A model generated the notes under the pieces. That model was not told where the DNA came from. It was given only the letters and a program-made list of their open reading frames with translations, and searched no databases. 34,228 nt of DNA from Candidatus Zixiibacteriota bacterium. Its GTDB lineage: Bacteria > Zixibacteria > MSB-5A5 > GN15 > FEB-12. Below are positions 8,073-15,814 of the stretch, in pieces; within the stretch, counting starts at the first letter, position 1, and each line of letters starts with the position of its first letter. Location: contig JAOUEU010000007.1 of the NCBI GenBank assembly GCA_029858555.1, positions 1-34,228 of the forward strand. Direction: 5' to 3'. Position numbers and translations under genes: made by a program.

Positions 8073-8084
8073 AGCGTATACGCT
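8073..8084. repeat. 12-bp perfect palindrome AGCGTATACGCT before the regulator start codon
   Basis: It ends 3 bases upstream of the ATG at 8069 (minus strand), exactly where a Shine-Dalgarno sequence would be expected, and no GGAGG-like box is seen there. It may be an operator or RNA structure limiting expression of the large regulator, or a chance palindrome. Confidence 0.35.
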
Positions 8085-8206
8085 GTGACAACTGTGCCTC
8101 TGAAAACCGCTCCGTCAGAACTACACCTGGCAACATCCCTGCCTCTAATGCAATATACTCAAAAATGGAAAATTGCTGAACAACTTTGTAAAGATTTTAT
8201 GATCTC

Positions 8207-8227
8207 CACTGCCGCGGTTTGGCAGTG
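8207..8227. repeat. Perfect inverted repeat CACTGCC-N7-GGCAGTG upstream of the regulator gene
   Basis: The 7-base arms are exact, about 140-160 bp upstream of the regulator start. The core TGCC-N7-GGCA has the same spacing as the palindrome at 3870-3888, so the same protein could bind both ends of the gene. Autoregulation is inferred. Confidence 0.4.
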
Positions 8228-8531
8228 AATTGCAGGATATTGTAGAGAATCGCGGTTCGGCGTGCTCAAGATGGAGGGGGGAATGAAATTTAAAGAGGGC
8301 GGGGCGAGCCCAAAGTAGAGGGGGATAGGGAACTACCAAGGGAAACTCGCCCAGTCCCTCGTTCTTATTCGCACCAATTACGGTTTCTTCGTAACCCCAA
8401 GCCTCCCTCCCCGCATTTCAGAACTCCTGGGTAACCCCCAAGCACAGCCTTCGGAGGTGTCCGCCGCTACCGCACTTGCCAGCACGCCGTAATACCGGAG
8501 ACCCGTTATCTCACTGGCATCCTGCCTGACA

Positions 8532-8546
8532 CCGAAATCCTTTCGG
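8532..8546 (-). terminator. Short hairpin downstream of tRNA-Ser
   Basis: CCGAAA-GGA-TTTCGG forms a 6-bp perfect stem with a 3-base loop, starting 10 bases past the tRNA 3' end on the minus strand. No U-tract follows, so it is at best a processing or weak termination signal. Confidence 0.25.
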
Positions 8547-8556
8547 CCGGCATATG

Positions 8557-8646
8557 CGGAGAGGCAGGGATTCGAACCCTGGATAGAACTATTCGCCCTA
8601 TAACGGATTAGCAATCCGCCGCCTTCAGCCTCTCGGCCACCTCTCC
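8557..8646 (-). tRNA. tRNA-Ser (anticodon GCU)
   Basis: The minus strand folds as a class II tRNA: acceptor arms GGAGAGG (8646-8640) and CCTCTCC (8564-8558) with discriminator G at 8557, a D-arm TGGCCGAGAGGCTGAAGGCG like that of bacterial tRNA-Ser, anticodon loop TTGCTAA (anticodon GCT, reads AGY codons), a long variable arm and the T-arm GGTTCGAATCC. The CCA end is not encoded (CAT follows). It is 77 bp downstream of fapA on the same strand. Confidence 0.95.
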
Positions 8647-8722
8647 GTCAGGCATATCAAATCTCACCGGGAATATATTCGAATCGGATACAGTTATCAA
8701 GGATTTTTTACTGTGTGCTTGG

Positions 8723-10150
8723 TCAATCTTCGCCGGGGCGCCATTCCGCAAGGACAATCTGACTGCCTTCCAGAACCAGCTTACGGGTCTTGATTTCCTC
8801 GCTTATGTCGCGGTAAATGATCCCGAAGTGGACGCGAACGCCCGGATACACCATACCTTCGGCGACAATGCGGGCATCTCGAAACTCGCTCATTTTCTCT
8901 TCAAGGCAGCTTCTAGTCTTGTTCAGACTTTCCAGAGCGCCGGGTAAATTTTTCTGAAAATCCTGCAGTTTCTGCAGGGCGGCCTCTCTGCCCGGCTCCA
9001 GCTTGCCGTCCATTTGCAGCTTATACAGGGCGACCAGACTTTCTTTTACGCGCACACCGTCGGTCTCAAGGCGGCGTATTTCCCGCAGCGTCTTTCGATA
9101 ATTCTTCATCAACTCTTCTTCATAAGCCACGGCTACGACGGTAAAGGTGCCGGCGTCGGAACCGAGAATGGTGGCTCTGATCTCCTTGCCCGCATTAACC
9201 TCGCCGCCCACAATTTTCCCCCGTCGGCCCTTTACCCACACTCGTTCTCGGGCCGTGACCTTGCAGTTAATCAACTCTCCGCCGACTATGATGTCGCGTC
9301 CGGCCTCGATATACTGCCCCACGGCATATTTGATTATGACGTTGCCGCCGGCCTTTATGTAGCCCTCGTCGCCGCTTCGGCAACCGCCCTTGACGACCAC
9401 ATCGCCTTTGGCCTCGATATTGCAGTTTTCGATACTGCCGAGGATTTCGATGTTCCCGCCGGCCTTGACGGTAAATCCGGCCCGGACATCACCGGTGACC
9501 CGAACCGAGCCGACGCTGTCAATATTGCCGACACTGAAATCGACATCACCGCTGATGATGGCGACGTCCTTGACAGCAATATAGCCGTGACTGAAAACGA
9601 TGGCGCCATCGACACTGGCTATCTGCTCGAGGCCGTCTGCGGATTCTTTGGTGTTCTCGCCGTACTTGAATGAAAAATCTCTTCCTCGGGCCGCCGGGAT
9701 ATCCTTGCCGTTGACGCCCTTGCCGTGGACACCGGGCGCAGGCGGAGTTTTTCTGGCCAGGACCGACCCCTTTGTGACGTTCTGAATGAAATTCATGTCC
9801 CGATAGTCAATCCGTCCGTCCTTGTCCTCGCGCGGGCGGATTTCATGTTCGGTGTCAAAGAGGTATTCGACGGTGGCATCTTTACCTCTCTGGGGGGGCA
9901 CGCCCCGGGCCACCTTGATGGGGGCAGCCCAGGCATTCTCCGCCAGGGCCTTCTCAATAGCGGCGTGGTCAATGCCGAACACGACGCCGGCCTTCTGCAG
10001 GGCCGCCGCCACCTCCTCCAGAGAGATATCCGCCTCGTGGGGTTCGGTGCGGGTCAGGGTCATGAAGGCACTCAGGTTGTCTTTGGTTGTAGTTACTCGA
10101 ACGCGCTGCCTGGTCGCGGATTCCTGAGTTTTTGCGCCGGCTTCGGTCAT
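8723..10150 (-). CDS. fapA: FapA family protein (DUF342), polymer-forming beta-helix
   Basis: This 475-residue protein has an N-terminal alpha/beta domain (about 1-100, ending in PIKVARGVPPQRGKD), the signature GVHGKGVNGKDIPA (about 140-155), and a right-handed beta-helix built from repeated short motifs such as GDVDFSVGNIDSVGSVRVTG, KAGGNIEI, AKGDVVVKGG, KAGGNVII and AGRDIIVGG (about 190-320). A coiled coil (about 335-410) and a short C-terminal beta domain follow. This is the DUF342/FapA architecture. FapA proteins accompany flagellar and chemotaxis genes in many phyla and are linked to flagellar assembly or placement in some; the biochemical role is not established. It lies 10 bp after a receiver-domain gene and is probably co-transcribed with it. 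Confidence 0.85.
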   Translation of the reverse strand: MTEAGAKTQESATRQRVRVTTTKDNLSAFMTLTRTEPHEADISLEEVAAALQKAGVVFGIDHAAIEKALAENAWAAPIKVARGVPPQRGKDATVEYLFDTEHEIRPREDKDGRIDYRDMNFIQNVTKGSVLARKTPPAPGVHGKGVNGKDIPAARGRDFSFKYGENTKESADGLEQIASVDGAIVFSHGYIAVKDVAIISGDVDFSVGNIDSVGSVRVTGDVRAGFTVKAGGNIEILGSIENCNIEAKGDVVVKGGCRSGDEGYIKAGGNVIIKYAVGQYIEAGRDIIVGGELINCKVTARERVWVKGRRGKIVGGEVNAGKEIRATILGSDAGTFTVVAVAYEEELMKNYRKTLREIRRLETDGVRVKESLVALYKLQMDGKLEPGREAALQKLQDFQKNLPGALESLNKTRSCLEEKMSEFRDARIVAEGMVYPGVRVHFGIIYRDISEEIKTRKLVLEGSQIVLAEWRPGED

Positions 10151-10160
10151 TTACAATCCC

Positions 10161-10568
10161 CTATCGATGCGGTCGATCCATCCGGTTGGCGTTAGAAAGG
10201 ATTCTCCAGTAGGCCCGTTCCACCACTAAAGATATTTCATGACTCTTGAAAGGCTTCGTGACATATTCGTCGGCACCGAGCAAAAGAGCATCCTTGACGG
10301 TATGACTATCGCCGTAAGCGGTCATTATTATGACTCCGGTCTGCGGATGCCGGCTCCGGATTTCCTTCAGAAGCTCAAACCCACCCATCCGCGGCATTTT
10401 TACGTCGGATATGACCAGGTCCATGGGCTCGGATTCCAGCACTTCCAGAGCCTCGATCCCGTCTCGGGCGGTTTTGATCCGGTAGCCCTCACGGGAAAGG
10501 ATTTTGTCCAGAAGGTCTCTCATCATTTCTTCGTCGTCGACGACCAGGATGGCGATGTCGTTTTTCAT
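10161..10568 (-). CDS. Single-domain response regulator (CheY-like)
   Basis: This is a 135-residue stand-alone receiver domain. The acidic pocket is VVDDEE (Asp11, Asp12), the phosphoacceptor Asp55 is in VISDVKMPRMGG, the switch Thr is in IMTAYGD, and the invariant Lys is in VTKPFKSHE. No output domain follows; the last 15 residues are a basic tail (ILSNANRMDRPHR). It starts with ATG and lies 61 bp downstream of another receiver gene and 10 bp upstream of fapA. It probably passes a phosphoryl signal from the nearby kinases to a protein target such as FapA or the motor, but the target is unknown. It lacks the typical CheY signature in helix 4-strand 5, so a direct FliM-binding role is unproven. 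Confidence 0.88.
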   Translation of the reverse strand: MKNDIAILVVDDEEMMRDLLDKILSREGYRIKTARDGIEALEVLESEPMDLVISDVKMPRMGGFELLKEIRSRHPQTGVIIMTAYGDSHTVKDALLLGADEYVTKPFKSHEISLVVERAYWRILSNANRMDRPHR

Positions 10569-10629
10569 ATCCCAGCTCCGCGCTCAGCAAGGGCAAAGAC
10601 GCTCAACTCTCAGGCAGACCGGATCCACT

Positions 10630-11049
10630 CTAATCCCGCACGAGAGCCGACGTGATCTCGCTGAGGAAATGTTCCAGCATCACCGGTTTGTACAGCACCC
10701 GGCATGCTCCCATGACTCCGGCTTCGTTCACGAGCTTTTCAGTGGCGTTGCCGGTTATGACCATTACCGGAACATGCGGCGAGACATCCTGGATGGCCGA
10801 CAGCACCTCCAGCCCGGACATCTCCGGCATGATCAAGTCGAGGGTCACCAGGTCATAACGTGATTGGCGTATCTTCTCCACGGCTTCGGCCCCATTCCTG
10901 GCCTGATCCACTTCAAAAGCATCAGTCACCTTGCAGAAATCCTGGAACACCTCGCGCACCCATTTCTCGTCGTCGACGACAAGTACCCGAAACGGTTGCC
11001 CGCGTTTCTGAACGGCCCGGGTCAGCTTTGTGATATTTTCTGACGACAT
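10630..11049 (-). CDS. Single-domain response regulator
   Basis: This 139-residue receiver domain has a 20-residue N-terminal extension. Key residues: acidic pair in LVVDDEKW, phosphoacceptor Asp71 in LDLIMPEMSGL, Thr in VITGNA, and Lys in LYKPVMLEHF. No DNA-binding or enzymatic output is attached. The first gene after a 266-bp gap, it is probably the start of a transcription unit with the next receiver gene and fapA. The gap holds a TATAAT-like box and a TGTTCA-N5-TGAACA palindrome. Its partner kinase is probably one of those upstream. Confidence 0.87.
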   Translation of the reverse strand: MSSENITKLTRAVQKRGQPFRVLVVDDEKWVREVFQDFCKVTDAFEVDQARNGAEAVEKIRQSRYDLVTLDLIMPEMSGLEVLSAIQDVSPHVPVMVITGNATEKLVNEAGVMGACRVLYKPVMLEHFLSEITSALVRD

Positions 11050-11072
11050 AGGCTCTTACCTTTGGCATTGCC

Positions 11073-11089
11073 TGTTCAAGACCTGAACA
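11073..11089. repeat. Inverted repeat TGTTCA-N5-TGAACA upstream of the receiver gene
   Basis: The 6-base arms are exact with a 5-base spacer, about 25-40 bases before the ATG at 11049. It could be a repressor site or an RNA hairpin in the leader; nothing identifies a binding protein. Confidence 0.3.
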
Positions 11090-11242
11090 AACGGGTTCTG
11101 GTTTATATCGTCCTGCATCTGTATTTCGCGACTCTATGGCAGATTCGTTCTTTGCTCCTGTTCACGGCCTCGACTTACCAGGCCGTTCCGGAATGCACCT
11201 TACCCGGTTCCGAAATCCGCCATGCGGATCCCCGGCTCCTAC

Positions 11243-11248
11243 ATTATA
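11243..11248 (-). promoter_or_regulatory. Possible -10 box (TATAAT) for the receiver-fapA unit
   Basis: A perfect TATAAT on the minus strand lies in the 266-bp gap 11050-11315, about 195 bp before the next gene. The region 17 bases upstream (around TGCAGA) is a poor -35, so the call is weak. A GC-rich hairpin (CCGCC...GGCGG, about 11294-11310) upstream of it may end the preceding transcript. Confidence 0.22.
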
Positions 11249-11315
11249 TCGACCGCTAAGGCTCTTTTCTGCACTCATGACGAACCCGTCCCGCCCCGCC
11301 GGCAGGCGGAGGCTG

Positions 11316-11672
11316 TCAGCTTACCCCACCGGCCCGTGTGAGCGTCTGCATTACGCGACGGCACTGGTCCAGGATCGACCGTAGTTTCATCTCCAGCAGG
11401 TCCTCGCCGACCTTTTTCGTCGCAACATCCCACGCCATTTTTTCCATGTTCCTGGCGGCATTGATAATCACCGCCAGGTCCTGAACAATCTTGACGGTAC
11501 CGTTAACAAGCCGGATGAAATCCGGCTCCAGCCGACTCAGGTCGTCGGAGCGACTCTTGTTCCTGGCCAGATAGATGGCCAGGTTGAGCGCCAGGGTTTT
11601 CACCTCTTCATTCAGGGCGTCCACCTGGTCGATCAGAATGAGTTCCCGTCTTCGTTCGGCGTTAGTCGTCAT
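11316..11672 (-). CDS. Helical protein of unknown function, coupled to a receiver gene
   Basis: This 118-residue protein is probably all-helical, with long amphipathic segments (LILIDQVDALNEEVKTLALNL, DFIRLVNGTVKIVQDLAVII, LLEMKLRSILDQCRRVMQTL). Its start ATG overlaps the stop of the upstream receiver gene (ATGA), so the two are translationally coupled and probably made in matched amounts. Size and helix pattern recall a four-helix bundle such as an Hpt domain or phosphatase, but the sequence contains no histidine at all, so it cannot be a classical phosphotransfer protein. Two Gln/Asn-bearing helices would allow a CheZ- or CheC-like role, but I see no diagnostic motif. Function is unknown. 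Confidence 0.7.
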   Translation of the reverse strand: MTTNAERRRELILIDQVDALNEEVKTLALNLAIYLARNKSRSDDLSRLEPDFIRLVNGTVKIVQDLAVIINAARNMEKMAWDVATKKVGEDLLEMKLRSILDQCRRVMQTLTRAGGVS

Positions 11673-12028
11673 GATCGCTCCAGCAGTTCTTTGATCTTCG
11701 CCTTTAACGGCTCCAGGTCGGAAGACTTGACGATGTAGGCATCAGCCAGCCAGGACTGAAAGTCCGACTTGTAGGTGCTGTAAGCCGAGTTCAAAATCAC
11801 CGACATCAGGGGGGCCTGTTCGCGCATTCTGCTGAGAACTTCAAGGCCGGACAAGTCAGGCATCTCAATGTCGAGCACCGCCAGGTCAAACGCGTCGGCG
11901 CTGGTCTTCTCGATGGCCTCGCGGCCCGTCGCCGCCGTCTCCACCCGGTAACCGGATTGGCTCAGTTCCTTCTGGTACAACAGTCGTATCCGGTCGTCGT
12001 CGTCTACCACCAGTATCCGATTAGCCAT
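11669..12028 (-). CDS. Single-domain response regulator
   Basis: This is a 119-residue receiver domain with a strong acidic cluster (VVDDDDR), phosphoacceptor Asp53 in VLDIEMPDLSG, Ser in the Thr/Ser switch position (ILNSAYS), and Lys in YIVKSSD. The usual KPF is KSS, a small departure from the canonical loop. No output domain is present. It overlaps the upstream kinase gene by 8 bases and the downstream helical-protein gene by 4, so kinase, receiver and helical protein form a tightly coupled set. The kinase upstream is the obvious phosphodonor, which is inferred from position. Confidence 0.87.
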   Translation of the reverse strand: MANRILVVDDDDRIRLLYQKELSQSGYRVETAATGREAIEKTSADAFDLAVLDIEMPDLSGLEVLSRMREQAPLMSVILNSAYSTYKSDFQSWLADAYIVKSSDLEPLKAKIKELLERS

Positions 12029-13811
12029 CAGTTGCCTCCTTGACCAGCGGAAGTTCCATATAGATCGAAGGCATTACGCCGCCGTTGGTGGCGATGCCGT
12101 AATTGCCGCCATGGTGCTTGATCGTCTCGCCGGCCACCATAATCACCAGCCGCTGGGATGCTTTGGTGTCGGTGAACACTTGTTTAAGCGTCCTTACCAG
12201 CCGTTCTCGGACACCGCTGCCGCAGTCAAAGGTGATCACCATAACGGCCATGCCGGCACGAGATTCCGTCCGCACTTCGGCCGCGCCGGGAGGAATGAGT
12301 TCCTCGCCGACCAGCATGAACATCTGGTAAACGGCGTGCGACAACTGGTCCCGATTGCCGTATACGGGCAAGGGCTCACCGGAACGGAAAAGGGCCATCC
12401 GGATATTGGAGCGATGCCGTCTTCCCAAAAACAGCCCGAGATTCTTTTCGACCAGGTCGGAGAAATCGAGTATTCCATTCTCGCGCTGACTGGCCTTGTG
12501 GAAATCCAGCACATGGTCCAGGACAGATTCCGTGCGCTTGGTTTCGCTGGCAATTATGTTGAGATATTCGCGGGTATCGTCGGTTATATCCGATTTCAGC
12601 ATAAGATTCGCAAAGCCCCCGATTATGGTCAGAGGGTTTCGCAACTCGTGAGCTATGACCGACGTCAGCTGACCGATGATCGACATTTTCTCAATCCGAA
12701 TTATCTGATCCTGGGATTCGGCGAGAAGGGCGTTGATGCGCTCCAGTTCGGCCGCTCGTTCTCTTTGTTCGTCATAAAGCCGGGCCTTCTCCATGGCCAC
12801 CGCGGCCTGGTTGGCCAGAAGTTGCAGCAGTTGGGCCGAGTCATCGGAAATCTGCCGATTGGTTATGAAGTTATCGGCGGCCAGCAAACCCAGCAGTTTT
12901 CCCTTGCTTTTCAACGGCACCAGGACCACGCGGTTCGTACCCAGGCGGGCCAGAAATTGCCCGGTGGCACCGTCGACATCGCGCCGGCGTTCCAAGTTTA
13001 CCCAGGAACCGGCCTCACAGACCTCAGCGATGATGGAATCGCCGCCCAGGTCGAACTGAAGATCGGCAATCAATTCTGTAAGAGCGTCATTGCGGTGGTC
13101 GGCCGCACCCTCATAGCTGTTTAAAAGCTCGCTCAACGTCAACTGCATCGAATCCAGGTTCCTCCAGATCCGGTCCGCCTCCTCGGCGCTGGACGGTCCC
13201 ACGGCCAGGTGACCGTGGAGGCAGTTGCCACTGCTGTCGTACCATAACAGGAAAGCGCGGTTGAAACCCAGACCCTGCGAGGCCGTCGCAGCTGTCAGAA
13301 TGACTTTCAGCACCTGGTCCAATTCGTACGACGAGGACAGGGCTGCCGACACTTCGGTCAGTATCCTCAACTCGGCGAATGGCGATGACGGGCTTTTCAG
13401 GCGGTCTTCACACCCACCCAGGTCCGCGACTATACCTAGAATCTCCGCCTTGTCCCCGCCGGCCGGAACACAACATATGTTCAGGACCATAAAGCGACCA
13501 CGGCTGTTTGTGCAACTCACACCGGCGCGGACAAAGCTTTCTCCATTCTCGAACATGACCGCGATCTTGTCCGCGAGGCCGATCCCAAGAAACCGGTCGA
13601 CCCTGATAACATGAAGGTCTTCCCATGCGGTATACTCGTCCACTCCGAGGATTTCGCCGGCCGTATCATTAAATTCGTCTATGTAGCCATCCTGATTGAT
13701 GCGGAACAGACCAAGGCACAGCGCGTCCAGGCCCTTTTGCATCTCACTGCTGAGCAGTCCTTTTACCTGCGGGTTCACATCTGTGTACATCTGTGCATCC
13801 ATATGTTTCAC
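12021..13811 (-). CDS. PAS-GAF sensor histidine kinase with degenerate ATPase domain
   Basis: Order of domains: PAS (about 25-130, GLFRINQDGYIDEFNDTAGE), GAF (about 148-345, ending AVAMEKARLYDEQRERAAEL), a coiled coil, HisKA with the H-box SVIAHELRNPLTIIGG (His388), and a HATPase_c-like domain (about 440-590). In the ATPase the N-box position reads DQLSHAVYQMFMLVGEEL with no conserved Asn, and the G1 region is FDCGSGVRERL, so ATP binding may be weak. There is no transmembrane segment, so it is a cytosolic sensor. The start ATG overlaps the stop of the GAF-DHp gene by 4 bases and the stop overlaps the receiver gene by 8. Partnership with both neighbours is likely. Confidence 0.85.
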   Translation of the reverse strand: MKHMDAQMYTDVNPQVKGLLSSEMQKGLDALCLGLFRINQDGYIDEFNDTAGEILGVDEYTAWEDLHVIRVDRFLGIGLADKIAVMFENGESFVRAGVSCTNSRGRFMVLNICCVPAGGDKAEILGIVADLGGCEDRLKSPSSPFAELRILTEVSAALSSSYELDQVLKVILTAATASQGLGFNRAFLLWYDSSGNCLHGHLAVGPSSAEEADRIWRNLDSMQLTLSELLNSYEGAADHRNDALTELIADLQFDLGGDSIIAEVCEAGSWVNLERRRDVDGATGQFLARLGTNRVVLVPLKSKGKLLGLLAADNFITNRQISDDSAQLLQLLANQAAVAMEKARLYDEQRERAAELERINALLAESQDQIIRIEKMSIIGQLTSVIAHELRNPLTIIGGFANLMLKSDITDDTREYLNIIASETKRTESVLDHVLDFHKASQRENGILDFSDLVEKNLGLFLGRRHRSNIRMALFRSGEPLPVYGNRDQLSHAVYQMFMLVGEELIPPGAAEVRTESRAGMAVMVITFDCGSGVRERLVRTLKQVFTDTKASQRLVIMVAGETIKHHGGNYGIATNGGVMPSIYMELPLVKEATDG

Positions 13812-14665
13812 ACGACCGCCGGTTGGTCCTCATTGTCACCGACCAGGATATTCGCAAGGGAGTGTATTTCTATCAGCTTGCGATTGACCTGGCCCACTCT
13901 GACGGCCGCCTCTTCAATTCGTCGCAATCTTGACAGCGCTTTCTGGTTGGCGGCAACCTTCTCAAGGAGAAGACATTGCACGTTGCCGATAATCACGGAA
14001 AGCGGGTTGTTTATCTCATGATTGATGCTGGCGGCCAAGCGGGCCACCTCTTTCATTTTGTTGAGACTCTCCCGGCTTTTGCCGGCCTGCTCCAATTTCA
14101 GTTGAGCCTGGGCCATCTGCGCGTTGAGGTCATCGAGTTCGCTCTGACAGCTCATGCTCTCCACCGCCACGGCCAGTTGGTCGGCCGTTAATATCATTAA
14201 AGAGACATCATGCTGATCGTAGGCCTGTTCTCTGACGTTTCCCAGGTTAAGGACGCCCCGGACGGCGTCACGGGTGACCAGCGGCACCGACAGAAACGTG
14301 GCGTACTCACCTTCGGAGCGGTCGGAACCGGCGGCCGACCGGCCGGATATCAGCACCGGTTTCTGGTTTTCAGCCGTCCAGCCGGTGAGTCCATCGCCTT
14401 TACCCATTCTGATAAAGCTGACCGGCTCCACCCTGCCACCGACGGTCGCTGCTTCTTCCAGTTTATCGTTCCGCCTGTTAAGCAGATAAAGAGTCGCCGC
14501 GTCGTGGGGGACAATTCGTCGTATTTTCTGGAGTACCAGTTCAAAGGTTTCCCGACTGGCCGGTCGGCTACGACAGAGGGCGGCCAACTCGCACACCAGC
14601 GTTATTGTCTCCCACGGGGATGACCGGTCGCGGTGCTGACGGTTTATTTTGCCGACAGTGCCCAC
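13808..14665 (-). CDS. GAF-DHp protein without a kinase ATPase domain
   Basis: This 285-residue protein starts at GTG (14665), two bases after the stop of the previous gene; no better start is available. Residues 20-170 are a GAF domain (IRRIVPHDAATLYLLNR, LTGWTAENQKPVLI, FLSVPLV, GVLNLGN), 172-205 a coiled coil, and 205-265 a HisKA-like dimerisation helix pair with an intact H-box, ASINHEINNPLSVIIGN (His216). The protein stops about 20 residues later, where an ATPase domain would begin. It could be phosphorylated in trans, act as a phosphotransfer or phosphatase protein, or pair with the adjacent kinase. The ATGA overlap with that kinase supports joint function. I see no sign of a frameshift to a missing ATPase. 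Confidence 0.82.
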   Translation of the reverse strand: MGTVGKINRQHRDRSSPWETITLVCELAALCRSRPASRETFELVLQKIRRIVPHDAATLYLLNRRNDKLEEAATVGGRVEPVSFIRMGKGDGLTGWTAENQKPVLISGRSAAGSDRSEGEYATFLSVPLVTRDAVRGVLNLGNVREQAYDQHDVSLMILTADQLAVAVESMSCQSELDDLNAQMAQAQLKLEQAGKSRESLNKMKEVARLAASINHEINNPLSVIIGNVQCLLLEKVAANQKALSRLRRIEEAAVRVGQVNRKLIEIHSLANILVGDNEDQPAVV

Positions 14666-14667
14666 CC

Positions 14668-15306
14668 TCAGCGACCCCGCGTGTACCTGGTGATTTTATC
14701 CGCCAGACGTCTGGCCAGTTTGTCTTCGAGGCTGTCGAAGAACCTGATTTTCTGCGAGGCCGTGAGGTGAATGCTGGGATCGTTCACGTCGTCGTCCATA
14801 GCCGCCTGAAAAATCCGTTTGCCCTTCTGGTTTACCTCAAAGGGTTCGGCTATAAGCAGCTTGCCTTTGCGCAGATCAACGAAACGCAGTTCGCCCTCAA
14901 TAACACCGACGGTCTCGTACCGGTGAAATACGAGCGGCACGTTGAACGTTTTGCGGCGCTCGAGTCGTTCACTGCCCACCATCACCAGCATCAGGTAATC
15001 CTGTCCGGTTTCCAGGCCCCAGTCAACGAGGCTGTCGAGATTGAACGTGTCCTCCGGAAAGGCAGGCATGGGCCCGGCCTGACGGCCGTGCGGCAGGGCG
15101 CGAATATTAGGCATCCGGGTAAGGTATTTCTGTAACTTGGTCTCGAGTTTGGATTCGCTCCAGGCCAGGGGCGCTGCATCCACGCGAATGACAATGCCGT
15201 AACCGTTAGTCCGCCCGGCCGCGGGCACCGCCGGTAATATCGCCAGGCCGACGACAAGAATCGGCAGCAGTCCGGTCAGCTTTGGCATCTTACGCGGATT
15301 GCTCAT
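14668..15306 (-). CDS. Exported protein of unknown function
   Basis: This 212-residue protein has an N-terminal signal peptide (basic start, hydrophobic core LLPILVVGLAILPAV, likely cleavage near PAAG). The mature part has alternating strands and helices: YGIVIRVDAAPLAW, TGQDYLMLVMVGSERLE, FHRYETVGVIEGELRFVDLR, KGKLLIAEPFEV, and a helical C-terminus. The mid-part (GELRFVDLRKGKLLIAE) recalls periplasmic proteins that bear a FlgT- or CsgG-like fold, but I cannot confirm a family. It overlaps the PilZ gene by 17 bases, so it belongs to the flagellar/PilZ operon and probably acts in the periplasm. Confidence 0.7.
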   Translation of the reverse strand: MSNPRKMPKLTGLLPILVVGLAILPAVPAAGRTNGYGIVIRVDAAPLAWSESKLETKLQKYLTRMPNIRALPHGRQAGPMPAFPEDTFNLDSLVDWGLETGQDYLMLVMVGSERLERRKTFNVPLVFHRYETVGVIEGELRFVDLRKGKLLIAEPFEVNQKGKRIFQAAMDDDVNDPSIHLTASQKIRFFDSLEDKLARRLADKITRYTRGR

Positions 15307-15802
15307 GGTACAGATACCTTTCCAGCACTTTTTGCACTGACTGATGAAAATTGGCGACTCTTTCCGTGAGCAGTTCCATCTCCGCCGATGTCAGCTTGTC
15401 TTCGAGACGATTGCGACTGATGAACTCAATGCCGGCCAGAGAACAGTCGTCCTCCGGGTCACAGCGTTTCACCAGACCCAGAACATTATCCAGAACCTCG
15501 ACATCCTGCAGAGTGAATTTCATGGATACGACATCGCCTTCATTGAGGGGCTGGTCGCACTCGACGAGCAACCCGCCGGCGGAAATGTTCAGAATAGTCC
15601 CGTGGATGACCGGGGCGTTCTCGCCCGGCCAGAAACGGCCGAAGACGTCCTTGATCTTGTTCAGCGACATGGGTGACGATATCTCCAGTCGGATGTAGCG
15701 GCGGCTGTTGTCGGCTTCTACTCTGAAGGGTCTGCGCGCCCGGATACGGTTCTGCCCTACATTTACGTCAGAGACGAATTTCAGCTTGGATGTATCTTTC
15801 AT
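15290..15802 (-). CDS. PilZ domain protein
   Basis: This 170-residue protein is essentially one PilZ domain. The arginine motif is SRRYIRLE (Arg34, Arg35, Arg38) and the second motif is LNISAGGLLVE (Asn72, Ser74, Gly77), matching the RxxxR and (D/N)xSxxG pattern that binds cyclic di-GMP. The remainder (EGDVVSMKFTLQDVEVLDNVLGLVKRC, SLAGIEFISRN) follows the PilZ barrel, and the C-terminus is a helix. The ATG start is 12 bases after the previous stop. It is the third of three consecutive PilZ-type genes next to flagellar genes, suggesting c-di-GMP control of motility. Confidence 0.85.
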   Translation of the reverse strand: MKDTSKLKFVSDVNVGQNRIRARRPFRVEADNSRRYIRLEISSPMSLNKIKDVFGRFWPGENAPVIHGTILNISAGGLLVECDQPLNEGDVVSMKFTLQDVEVLDNVLGLVKRCDPEDDCSLAGIEFISRNRLEDKLTSAEMELLTERVANFHQSVQKVLERYLYHEQSA

Positions 15803-15814
15803 GATTCTCTCCTA

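Larger units (their letters stand above)
8070..8556. other. Gene-free stretch between tRNA-Ser and the kinase-TPR regulator
   Basis: I find no credible gene in these 487 bases on either strand; the short open frames lack ribosome sites and recognisable composition. The half near the regulator is AT-rich (8140-8250) and holds two palindromes and probably the regulator promoter, although no convincing -35/-10 pair could be assigned. The half near the tRNA is GC-richer, with one short hairpin. Confidence 0.6.

Noticed and set aside
8218-8233. Plus-strand TTTGGCAGTGAATTGC resembling a sigma-54 promoter
   Set aside because: The -24/-12 spacing is one base short and no plus-strand gene follows.
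8378-8614. Open frame reading through the tRNA-Ser gene
   Set aside because: The frame uses tRNA sequence as coding; a typical shadow of a tRNA with its downstream DNA.
8557-8646. tRNA-Ser as an integration site for a mobile element
   Set aside because: No integrase gene, no direct repeat of the tRNA end and no mobile gene were seen near it.
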